A stretch of 42,486 bases of DNA. It comes from JAKFWI01 sp035549875 (lineage in GTDB: Bacteria > Pseudomonadota > Alphaproteobacteria > Caulobacterales > Aquidulcibacteraceae). The stretch is from assembly GCA_035549875.1 (NCBI GenBank), contig DASZPV010000207.1, positions 1-42,486 of the forward strand, read 5' to 3'. Below are positions 14,800 to 22,029 of this stretch, piece by piece. Numbering within the stretch: position 1 is the first letter of the stretch; the number at the start of each line of letters is the position of its first letter. Both the position numbers and the translations under genes were made by a program. The notes beneath the pieces are model-generated. The model was not told the DNA's origin and searched no databases. It was given only the letters and a program-made list of their open reading frames with translations.

Positions 14800-16352
14800 A
14801 TCTTTCCTCCAGCCTTCGTGCATTCGAAGCTTGCCGCGCTGTTCGTGTCGCCGCCCTTGTAGCGGGCGCTCTGCGGGTACGGGCAGATCAGGCGCGTGCG
14901 GACGACGGCGCCGCTCTCCAGTTTGGATGCGATCATCGGGCCCGGCGCCCGCCCCTCTTCCACCCATTGTTCCAGCGCTGTCAGCAGATCGTGCTGGGCG
15001 TCGATGAGTGGCGCGTCGCGTCCGGCCCCGCCGATCTGGTCGGCGCCGGCGCCGCCGCCGCAATGCAGCATGCCGGGCAGCATATAGAGCCGCGTGAACG
15101 CATCGGCCTTCGCCTTGCCGCCGGCGGCGCGGCCAATTGCTTCGTGATACGCGATCATCATTTTCGCCGCGACGGCCGGGTCCATCCAGCCTGAATACTG
15201 TATCAGCTTGCCGCCGCGCTTGGCGAAGGCGTTGATGTCGGGATTATCGGCGCGCAGATCGGGCATCACGCGATCGATCGCGGCCAGATCGGCCCTCACC
15301 GAAAAGCCCTCGCCATTCCAATCGCTCTGTTTGCGCACGGCCTGGAACGTGTTCGGCGCCAGCCGCGACCGGCCGCTATCGACGAGCACGCCGGGCAGAA
15401 GGCCATCGTCGATCTTGCGGCCGTCCTCATCATGCATCGGTTCGTAGAACTGACGAGCGAAATCGATTTGCTGTTTCGTCAGGCATTGCGCGTTTTTTTC
15501 GCCTTTGCAGGCGAGCGCAGCGAAATTTAGCGTGCAGCGGCGCGGGTCTTCGGCCACGCCGTCAGCCACGCCGTCGAGTTTATCGCAAGCGGCGATGCCT
15601 GATTGCTGGATCAATCCCCAGTCGGCGGGAGACATGAGCCCGGCGTTCTTGTCGCGCAGCAATATTTCCCACATCCGCCGGGTGGTCATCTCCGGTGTTT
15701 TCGGGCCCCCGGCGCCGACGAGCACGCCGTCGTAATCGGCGGGAAATTTTTGTATCTCCTTGAGGCCCTGCCGCCCGCCGCCCGAGCAGCCGACGAAATA
15801 AGCAAGCTTCGCGGGCGCTGCGTAATAGGCCGCCAGAATTTCCTTGCCCTTTACCGCCAGCAGGTGATTGGCGCGCCATTCGAAATTGGTCAGGCGCGCC
15901 GGATCGCCCAGCATCCAGTTCTCGGCGTTGGCTTTATGCCCGGTATCGGTCGTCGCCGTGGCGTAGCCGCGATCCACGCCGCGCGGCAGATCCTGATAAT
16001 TAAACATGCCCGCGTCGCCGCCGACGCCGGCGCCGAGGAGTTTTCCGTTCCACGCCGCGCGCGGCGGCAGCCACAATTCAAAGCCGATCTCCTTGTCGAT
16101 CACGCCCTGCACGCGGCAGAAGCCCGCCTTCGGCGCGCGGCGCTGGAAAGGGCCAGCAGGCGGCGCGTCGCTCCACAATTTTCCAGGCGCTACATCTTCC
16201 GCTGCGGCGATCGTAACGTCTGCGAAATGCGCAGCCTTGAGATCGGCGCACGACATTTCCGTTACCGGCGCGGCCGGCGCCCTCGGTGCGGCCAGAACCG
16301 CGATCGTCCCCGCGGCCAGCGCCGCGCCGATCATCATGGTCTGTCTCATCAT
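14796..16352 (-). CDS. Tannase/feruloyl esterase family protein 1
   Basis: 518 residues with an N-terminal signal peptide (about 1-28). The family signature GCSGGGRQGLKEIQKFPADYDG places the nucleophile at Ser190, and GDAGMFNYQDLPRGVDRGYATATTDTGH is also typical (the written parts are separate motifs near 112-139). The family includes tannases, feruloyl esterases and MHETase-like enzymes that hydrolyse aromatic esters. Its ATG at 16352 overlaps the stop of the next paralogue as ATGA. It shares clear blockwise similarity with that neighbour (RVxGVIxKEIGFELWLP, WNG, GCSGGGRQ), so the two arose by duplication and may act on different linkages of one substrate. Confidence 0.93.
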   Translation of the reverse strand: MMRQTMMIGAALAAGTIAVLAAPRAPAAPVTEMSCADLKAAHFADVTIAAAEDVAPGKLWSDAPPAGPFQRRAPKAGFCRVQGVIDKEIGFELWLPPRAAWNGKLLGAGVGGDAGMFNYQDLPRGVDRGYATATTDTGHKANAENWMLGDPARLTNFEWRANHLLAVKGKEILAAYYAAPAKLAYFVGCSGGGRQGLKEIQKFPADYDGVLVGAGGPKTPEMTTRRMWEILLRDKNAGLMSPADWGLIQQSGIAACDKLDGVADGVAEDPRRCTLNFAALACKGEKNAQCLTKQQIDFARQFYEPMHDEDGRKIDDGLLPGVLVDSGRSRLAPNTFQAVRKQSDWNGEGFSVRADLAAIDRVMPDLRADNPDINAFAKRGGKLIQYSGWMDPAVAAKMMIAYHEAIGRAAGGKAKADAFTRLYMLPGMLHCGGGAGADQIGGAGRDAPLIDAQHDLLTALEQWVEEGRAPGPMIASKLESGAVVRTRLICPYPQSARYKGGDTNSAASFECTKAGGKI

Positions 16353-17893
16353 TTGGCCCCTGCCTTGCACTCGAAGTTTTCGGCCTGCATCGGATCGCCA
16401 GTGCCGCGATACCGCGCCTCGGCCGGATAAGCGCAAAGCGGCCGCGTCTGAACCACAGCCCCGTTCTCCACCTTGCTGGCGACAATCCTTTCCGGCGCGA
16501 CGCCATCCTTGCGCCAATGCGCCATCGCGCTCAGCAGATCGTGGCGGACGTCAGCCGTAGGAGCATCGAAAGCGCCGGCTGCGCCGAACCGGTCAGGCAC
16601 GCCGCCGCCAGCACAATGATCCATGCCAGGAACGAGAAACAGGCGGACAAACGATTTTGCCTTCGCCGCGCCGAAGCGCGTCTGCAGCGCCTCGAAATAT
16701 TTGATCGTCGGGCCGGCGGAGACGAACGGATCGGCCAGGCCGTGATAGAGAATCAACTTCCCGCCGCGGGCGACGAAAGCATCAATCTTCGGATCGTCCG
16801 CGTGCAGGTTCATCACCTTGTCGATCGCGGCGAGGTCTTGATCGACGTTGAATGTGCGCGCGTCCCATTTCGGATCGCGATGAACGCCGTCGCCGAACAG
16901 CGCGACGGCCAGGTAGGCCGGGCCCGGCTTGTTCGCCTCCGGCACAAGCGCGACCGCAACTGGCGTGCCCGGAAGCACGCCGTCGTCGATCTGTTTGCCG
17001 CTCTCAGTCTTCAGCGGAGCATAAATCTTCCTGGCGAACGCAATCTGCGCCTCGCTTAGGCAACGCCCAGACCGGGGGCATTTGAGGCTCGCGATATCAA
17101 ACTTGCACGTCATCGGCGAGCCAATGACGCCGTCCTTCAGGCCGTCATTGGCGTCGCACGCCGCGACTGCCGAAGCAGCGACCAGTTTCCAATCTTCCTC
17201 CGCCATCAGGCCGGCGGACTTCGTGTGCTGCACCATTTCCCACATGCGCCGCGCGCTCATCTGCGGGGTATCGACGCCCGGCGCGCCGGCGATGATTGCG
17301 TCGTAATCGTCCGGATAGCGCTGCAATTCCGTCATCGCCTGCCGGCCGCCGCCCGAACAGCCGACGAAGACCGCGTTGTCCGCGTCGCGGCCGTAAAAGG
17401 CGCCGACCATTTCCTTCACCCGCTGCGTCATGACGTGATTGGCGCGGCCGGCGTAGTTTTCCGCGCGCATCGGATCGCCGAGCAGCCAGTTGCGCTCGGT
17501 GTTCTTGTGACCGGAATCGTTGCTCGCCGCCGCATAGCCGCGCTGCGCCGCGCGCGCCAGATCGCGCACGCCGATAACGCCGGCCTGCCCGCCGACGCCG
17601 GCGCCGTAAACGCCGCCGTTCCAGTCGCGCTTGGCCGGCAGCCAAAGTTCGAAGCCGATTTCCTTCTCGATCACGCCTTCAACGCGGCAGAACGGGCGCG
17701 TAGCCTTGCCGCCATTGGGTATGCCGATGTCGTCGCCGACGGCGACGGCCGTAGTCTTGGTGATGCGCACGTCGGGGGGAATTTTCGGCAGCGCACATTG
17801 AGCCGCCAGCGCCGATTGAGTTTGCGCGACGCCCAGACCAGCCGCCGCCGCAATCAACGCGGCGGCTATGGCGACGAGTGTGAGCGTTCGCAT
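16349..17893 (-). CDS. Tannase/feruloyl esterase family protein 2
   Basis: 514 residues with a signal peptide (about 1-31, ending ALA). The nucleophile is Ser180 in GCSGGGRQ; EKEIGFELWLPAKRDWNGG (76-94) and ASNDSGHK (123-130) are conserved with the neighbour. The C-terminal part has LILYHGLADPFVSAG and PGMDHCAGG, the regions that carry the acid and His of the catalytic triad in this family. GGGAGA lies before the ATG at 17893. It is 10 bases after the CapA-like gene and overlaps tannase 1, so it belongs to the same operon. It is expected to be periplasmic or secreted and to release aromatic acids from esters. Confidence 0.93.
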   Translation of the reverse strand: MRTLTLVAIAAALIAAAAGLGVAQTQSALAAQCALPKIPPDVRITKTTAVAVGDDIGIPNGGKATRPFCRVEGVIEKEIGFELWLPAKRDWNGGVYGAGVGGQAGVIGVRDLARAAQRGYAAASNDSGHKNTERNWLLGDPMRAENYAGRANHVMTQRVKEMVGAFYGRDADNAVFVGCSGGGRQAMTELQRYPDDYDAIIAGAPGVDTPQMSARRMWEMVQHTKSAGLMAEEDWKLVAASAVAACDANDGLKDGVIGSPMTCKFDIASLKCPRSGRCLSEAQIAFARKIYAPLKTESGKQIDDGVLPGTPVAVALVPEANKPGPAYLAVALFGDGVHRDPKWDARTFNVDQDLAAIDKVMNLHADDPKIDAFVARGGKLILYHGLADPFVSAGPTIKYFEALQTRFGAAKAKSFVRLFLVPGMDHCAGGGVPDRFGAAGAFDAPTADVRHDLLSAMAHWRKDGVAPERIVASKVENGAVVQTRPLCAYPAEARYRGTGDPMQAENFECKAGAK

Positions 17894-17903
17894 CTGGGTC
17901 TCC

Positions 17904-19019
17904 CTAGTTAAAGACGATCCGATCGCCTTCCCAGGCGAAGTCGGCCTTCAGGCCGGCTTCGCGCGTTATGTGCGTGACATAGTCCAGAACGTCCTGGCCC
18001 TTCGGGCTGCGCCCGAGCGGCAGCGGTGCGCCGGTGGGCTGCATCCAGAGCGGGCTGAGCCCAGGCTGGATCGAGCCGTCCTCCCCGATCATGCAATCGG
18101 CGACGATCACATTCTTGGATTCCGGATGAAACGGATAGAGCGGGTAATCCGGATCGGGCGTGAAGCCGAACAATTCACGCCGTCTTTTCGCCCAAGCCAG
18201 ACGCTCCGGATGATCGTTGCCCTCAATACTAAGCGCGCGGGTTACGGTGACGAAATTGCCGAGCCCGTGAAATATCGGCTTGCCACGATGGATTTCGACG
18301 CCGCGCGGAATATGCGCATGGCAGCCCGCGACGATATCGGCGCCGGCCTCGATCGCCGCGTGCGTGAGCGGCCGTTCGTACATCGCCAGCTTCGCCGGCA
18401 CATGCACGAGCCCTTTGTGAAAATAGACCACGACCACCGCCCCGCCCGCCTTGGCGGCGGCGACATCGGCCTGCATCGCCGCCACGCTCGCAAAATCGTT
18501 GAACGTATAGGCCTTGGGCGGGCCGCCGGGATTGGCCCCTTCAGGTTCGTAGTGCGAGATCACTTTGATATAAGCGCAGCCCGCGTGATGTGCGCCGGCC
18601 CATCCCGCACTCGGCCCGACGCAATTGTAGCTCAGCACGGCAACCTCCTGCGCGCCATGCGCAACGCGCGCAGGCGCGCGCGCGGCGGCGAGATTGGCCC
18701 CGGCGCCGGCGCTGGCGATGCCGTGCATGCGAAGCGTTTCGATCGTATCGGCAATGCCTTCGGGACCGCGATCATGAATATGATTGCCGGCCAAGGTCGC
18801 GACGCTGAAATTGTTATCGGCGAGGGCGCGGAGATTTTCCGGCGGACTGCCAGGCGCGGGAATGTCTCCCGTTGCTTCCTTACCGCGATTTGTATGCGGT
18901 GTTTCCACATGGCCGATCAGCACGTCGGCCTGGCGAAGCAAACTGCTCGCATCGTTGAACAATAGGCAAGCGTCTGGCTCTTCCAGAACGAGATCGCCGG
19001 TGATCATCAGCCTCAGCAC
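17904..19019 (-). CDS. CapA-family (PGA synthesis type) metallophosphatase-like protein
   Basis: 371 residues of the CapA domain family, a calcineurin-like metallophosphoesterase fold. Visible motifs are TGDLVLEEP (7-15), the GHVETPHTN region, LAGNHIHDRG, YFHKGLVHVP and AGCHAHIPRG, which match the metal-site motifs of the family (GD, GNH, GHxH variants). CapA itself takes part in poly-gamma-glutamate capsule export, but relatives occur in many catabolic loci with unknown function. The start is GTG at 19019, overlapping the stop of the TRAP binding-protein gene by 7 bases; an ATG 12 bases in is an alternative. No signal peptide is obvious, unlike the flanking hydrolases. Confidence 0.88.
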   Translation of the reverse strand: MLRLMITGDLVLEEPDACLLFNDASSLLRQADVLIGHVETPHTNRGKEATGDIPAPGSPPENLRALADNNFSVATLAGNHIHDRGPEGIADTIETLRMHGIASAGAGANLAAARAPARVAHGAQEVAVLSYNCVGPSAGWAGAHHAGCAYIKVISHYEPEGANPGGPPKAYTFNDFASVAAMQADVAAAKAGGAVVVVYFHKGLVHVPAKLAMYERPLTHAAIEAGADIVAGCHAHIPRGVEIHRGKPIFHGLGNFVTVTRALSIEGNDHPERLAWAKRRRELFGFTPDPDYPLYPFHPESKNVIVADCMIGEDGSIQPGLSPLWMQPTGAPLPLGRSPKGQDVLDYVTHITREAGLKADFAWEGDRIVFN

Positions 19020-20047
19020 GCGGGCCGGCCGGCGCGGATTTCGGCGACGATCGCCTGCGCGTCATGAAACATCGCGACGCCATCGACATATCCCTTGGGC
19101 AGGGTCGCGGCGTGTTCAAGCGATTTTTTGTTGTAGAGCGCGTCAAACGCGGCCTGCTCGCCGGGCTCGGGCTGGGTAAATATCTGTCCCTCCTTCTTGC
19201 CGAAGGCCAAGCCCACCGCCTCCGCCGCGGTTACTTTTTCATCCAGCTTCGCTTCCCAGAACGTCTGCGAGTCGTCGAGAACTTTGCGCAGGTCCGCCGG
19301 CAGGCGCGCCCATGCTTTCTCCGAGATGGCGCGCGCCGGATAAGCGCCGCGCGGCACGACAAGCATGCTGACGTACCGGGCAACCTCATTGAAATGCTGA
19401 GAGCGCAGCGTGTCGCCAGGCGCCACGACGCCGTCTATCATGCCCTTGGACAGCGCCGAATAGACTTCGGCCATCGGCATGGTGACCGGATCGGCATCTA
19501 TCGATTGCAGCAATGGCGCTATTTCGGAAGGCGTGCGCAGGCGCAATCCGCGAAGGTCCTGCAGGCGCGTGACCTTCTGATCACGCGTCAACACGTGAAG
19601 AAGATTGCCGCCCTGAACGGCCAGTACATGCACGCCGCGCATTTCCTCGGCCAATACGGGGTATTTCCGCATCAGACATTTGTAGACGCTTGCCTGCTCG
19701 GTGGGTGTGTGGGCGCCCTCGTAGAAGCCGGCCTGCACCTTGATCGTCTTCATGCCGGCGCGGCTGTAGATCGGCGTAACCAGGCCGATATCGACGACGC
19801 CGTGCGCGACCTCTAGCACGGCGTTGTCGCTGCTGAGCAGCGTGCCGCCCCAATAGGGTTTGATCTTCAGACGCCCGCCCGAGAGGGCCTCCACATGCGC
19901 GAACCAGGCGATGTCGGCCTGGCTGAACTGGTGGGTCGGCGGGTACGGCGAACCATAGCTCAGTTCGATCACGCCGTCTTTGTGCGGCTGCGGCGCGCAT
20001 CCCGCGAGCAGCGAAACGAGCGCAATGCAAAGGAGACGGCCGATCAT
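19013..20047 (-). CDS. TRAP transporter substrate-binding lipoprotein (DctP family)
   Basis: 344 residues. The N-terminus has a lipobox, LLAGC with Cys17, so this binding protein is membrane-anchored rather than free. The DctP-family core is clear: HVLAVQGGNLLHVLTRDQKV and LRGLRLRTPSEIAPLLQSI (including the Arg used for carboxylate binding in typical members), then VYSALSKGMIDGVVAP. These proteins deliver organic acids to the TRAP permeases. The ATG at 20047 is one base after the DctM stop. In this operon the ligand is likely an acid released by, or the substrate of, the neighbouring esterases. Confidence 0.93.
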   Translation of the reverse strand: MIGRLLCIALVSLLAGCAPQPHKDGVIELSYGSPYPPTHQFSQADIAWFAHVEALSGGRLKIKPYWGGTLLSSDNAVLEVAHGVVDIGLVTPIYSRAGMKTIKVQAGFYEGAHTPTEQASVYKCLMRKYPVLAEEMRGVHVLAVQGGNLLHVLTRDQKVTRLQDLRGLRLRTPSEIAPLLQSIDADPVTMPMAEVYSALSKGMIDGVVAPGDTLRSQHFNEVARYVSMLVVPRGAYPARAISEKAWARLPADLRKVLDDSQTFWEAKLDEKVTAAEAVGLAFGKKEGQIFTQPEPGEQAAFDALYNKKSLEHAATLPKGYVDGVAMFHDAQAIVAEIRAGRPAC

Positions 20048-20048
20048 G

Positions 20049-21353
20049 TCATGTCCCCAGCAGGCTCGGCAGGTAGAGAATGATCGCCGGGAACAGAACC
20101 AGCAGCGTCAGATGGATAAGATCGGAGATCAGAAAGGGCACAATGCCCTTGAAGATCGTCATCAGCGGAATGTCCTTGGCGAGGCTATGGATGATATAGA
20201 CGTTCATGCCCACGGGCGGATGCACAAAGCCAATCTCCATCGCGCGCACCAGCACGACGCCAAACCAGATCGAGCTGAGCCCCATCGATTCCGTGATCGG
20301 CAGAAAGATCGGAATGGTCAGCGTCATCAGCGCCAGCCCGTCGAGGAACATGCCGAGCGCCAGGATGATCAGCACCATGATCGCGACGACGGCCAGCGGC
20401 GGGGCGTGCAGCGAGGAGATCAGCTCTGCGACATTGGCCGCGATCCCGGCGGCGGCGATGAAGGTTGAAAACACGATCGCGCCGATGATCACGACGTAAA
20501 TCATGCCGGTCGTGCGCAGGGTTTCCTTGATCGCGGTGATGACGGCGTCGAGCGTGAGCTTGCCCCTGCGGGCGCAGAGCAGCAGCGCGCCGACGCCGCC
20601 GACGGAAGCGGCCTCGGTCGGCGAAAACCAGCCGAGTGCGATGCCCCCTATCACCAGCAGGATCAGCAACGAGATGTCCCACAGCCGGCCGAGCGAGGCG
20701 AAGCGTTCGCTCCACGGCGCGCGCGGGCTGGCCGGGCCCATCGAAGGCTTGATCGTGCAGACGATCAGGATCACCGCCATGTAGAACAGCGCCTGCGTGA
20801 TCGCGGGAATGATCGCGGCGGTGAACAGGCGCCCGATGGATTGCTCGGCCAGGATGCCAAATACGATCAGCGCCGCGCTCGGCGGCACGAGCGAGCCTAT
20901 CGATCCTCCGGCTGCGATCGCGCCGGTGGCCAGCGCCGGCGAATAATTCTGCCGGCGCATCTCCGGCAGCGCCACGAGGCCGATCGTGGCGACAGTCGCC
21001 AGGCTCGAACCGCTGATCGCGCCGAACCCGGCGCAGGCGCCGATCGAAGCGAGCGCCAGGCCCCCCGGCCGGTGGCCGAGAAATTTCGCCGACGCATCGT
21101 AGAAATCGCGGCTGGCCCCCGCGGCGAAGCAAAGATGGGCCATGAACAGAAACAGCGGCAACACGCCAAGCTCGTAGCGGGACGCCAGATCGAAAGCGAT
21201 CACGCCGGCCTTGATCAACGCCGCTTCCGGCGAGATCAGGACGGCGAGCCCGACCATGCCGACCACGCCGAGCGCCATGCCGATACGCACGCCCGCCATC
21301 AGCAACACGAGCAGCGCGATGACCCCGAGACCGCCGATCAGTTCAGGCGTCAT
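20049..21353 (-). CDS. TRAP transporter large permease (DctM family)
   Basis: 434 residues, about 12 hydrophobic segments. Typical DctM blocks are present: GSSLATVATIGLVALPEMRR, GGSIGSLVPPSAALIVFG and FSPTEAASVGGVGALLL near the middle, and HPPVGMNVYIIHSLAKDIPL near the end. It couples substrate import to a sodium or proton gradient. ATG at 21353 starts 11 bases inside the small-subunit gene; an upstream in-frame extension lies within that gene and is rejected. It works with DctQ and the lipoprotein on either side. Confidence 0.95.
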   Translation of the reverse strand: MTPELIGGLGVIALLVLLMAGVRIGMALGVVGMVGLAVLISPEAALIKAGVIAFDLASRYELGVLPLFLFMAHLCFAAGASRDFYDASAKFLGHRPGGLALASIGACAGFGAISGSSLATVATIGLVALPEMRRQNYSPALATGAIAAGGSIGSLVPPSAALIVFGILAEQSIGRLFTAAIIPAITQALFYMAVILIVCTIKPSMGPASPRAPWSERFASLGRLWDISLLILLVIGGIALGWFSPTEAASVGGVGALLLCARRGKLTLDAVITAIKETLRTTGMIYVVIIGAIVFSTFIAAAGIAANVAELISSLHAPPLAVVAIMVLIILALGMFLDGLALMTLTIPIFLPITESMGLSSIWFGVVLVRAMEIGFVHPPVGMNVYIIHSLAKDIPLMTIFKGIVPFLISDLIHLTLLVLFPAIILYLPSLLGT

Positions 21354-21849
21354 CGGATTTGCGTCCGGCGCGTAAACCAAGGGCGGCGGCCAGCGCTATG
21401 GCCGACGCCGTAACCAGCCCGGCGCACCAGAGCATGCGCATCGGCGCGAACGGCAGGCCCAGCAGATCGGATCGCTCGTCACGCGGCCATAACTCCCAGG
21501 CGATCCAGGCATCGCCCGCGAGAACCGCAAGGAAAAACAGGACCGACATGACATCGGAGAACCGCGACAACACGCGCCGCGCCGCAGCGCCGAGACGCTC
21601 GGTGATGACGTGAACGGCCGCGTGATTGTCGGTCAGTGTAGCCACGACCACGGCGGTGGAGACGATGCCGGCGATGCAATATTGCACCAGTTCAAGCGCG
21701 CCGACGATCGGAAAGCCCAAGTGGCGCCCGGCCACACTCACAAAGTCGATCGCCATCGCCGCAAGCAGCGAGACGCCGCCGACCACAAAGCACGCTTTCG
21801 CCAGCGGCCCGCTCGCCTTTTTCGGCGCCTGTGCAGTCTCGTCCGACAA
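21343..21849 (-). CDS. TRAP transporter small permease (DctQ family)
   Basis: 168 residues with four membrane segments (about 20-45, 52-75, 95-118, 135-160), the standard DctQ layout; the loop GRHLGFPIVGALELVQY is characteristic. The start is TTG at 21849, supported by a strong GGGGAGG four bases upstream; no ATG or GTG fits as well. It is the first gene of the seven-gene catabolic operon that runs to 13045. Confidence 0.9.
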   Translation of the reverse strand: MSDETAQAPKKASGPLAKACFVVGGVSLLAAMAIDFVSVAGRHLGFPIVGALELVQYCIAGIVSTAVVVATLTDNHAAVHVITERLGAAARRVLSRFSDVMSVLFFLAVLAGDAWIAWELWPRDERSDLLGLPFAPMRMLWCAGLVTASAIALAAALGLRAGRKSDDA

Positions 21850-21938
21850 TGTGCCTCCCCTTTGCCGGCGGAACCAGGAAAGGTGCGGCGCCGTCGCCGC
21901 GCCGCGCTTTTATCCTTTTCCACCGTCCCGGTGAAAGC

Positions 21939-21952
21939 TGCAACCGCTTGCG
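21939..21952. promoter_or_regulatory. LacI-family operator candidate upstream of the TRAP operon
   Basis: TGCAACCGCTTGCG matches the TGCAANCGNTTGCA form of LacI-family operators at 13 of 14 positions, with GCAA/TTGC arms and a central CG. It lies 90 bases upstream of the DctQ start, in the only spacer where the operon promoter can be, so repression in the absence of inducer is likely. No LacI-family gene is in the window. Confidence 0.5.
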
Positions 21953-21976
21953 CGGATTTGTGCAGTCCTGGGCGCG

Positions 21977-22009
21977 AAAACAAAACGGGCCGGCGTCTCC
22001 GCTGGCCCG
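21977..22009 (-). terminator. Rho-independent terminator after the TonB receptor
   Basis: On the minus-strand transcript CGGGCCAGCG-GAGA-CGCCGGCCCG forms a 10-bp stem with one mismatch, followed by TTTTGTTTT. It starts about 20 bases after the receptor's stop codon, so the receptor is a separate transcript from the TRAP operon. Confidence 0.8.
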
Positions 22010-22029
22010 CTTGCCTTGCCTCCAGCGGC

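Noticed and set aside
17868..18965. Plus-strand frame of 365 residues opposite the CapA-like gene
   Set aside because: Arg-rich shadow of a gene with intact CapA motifs.
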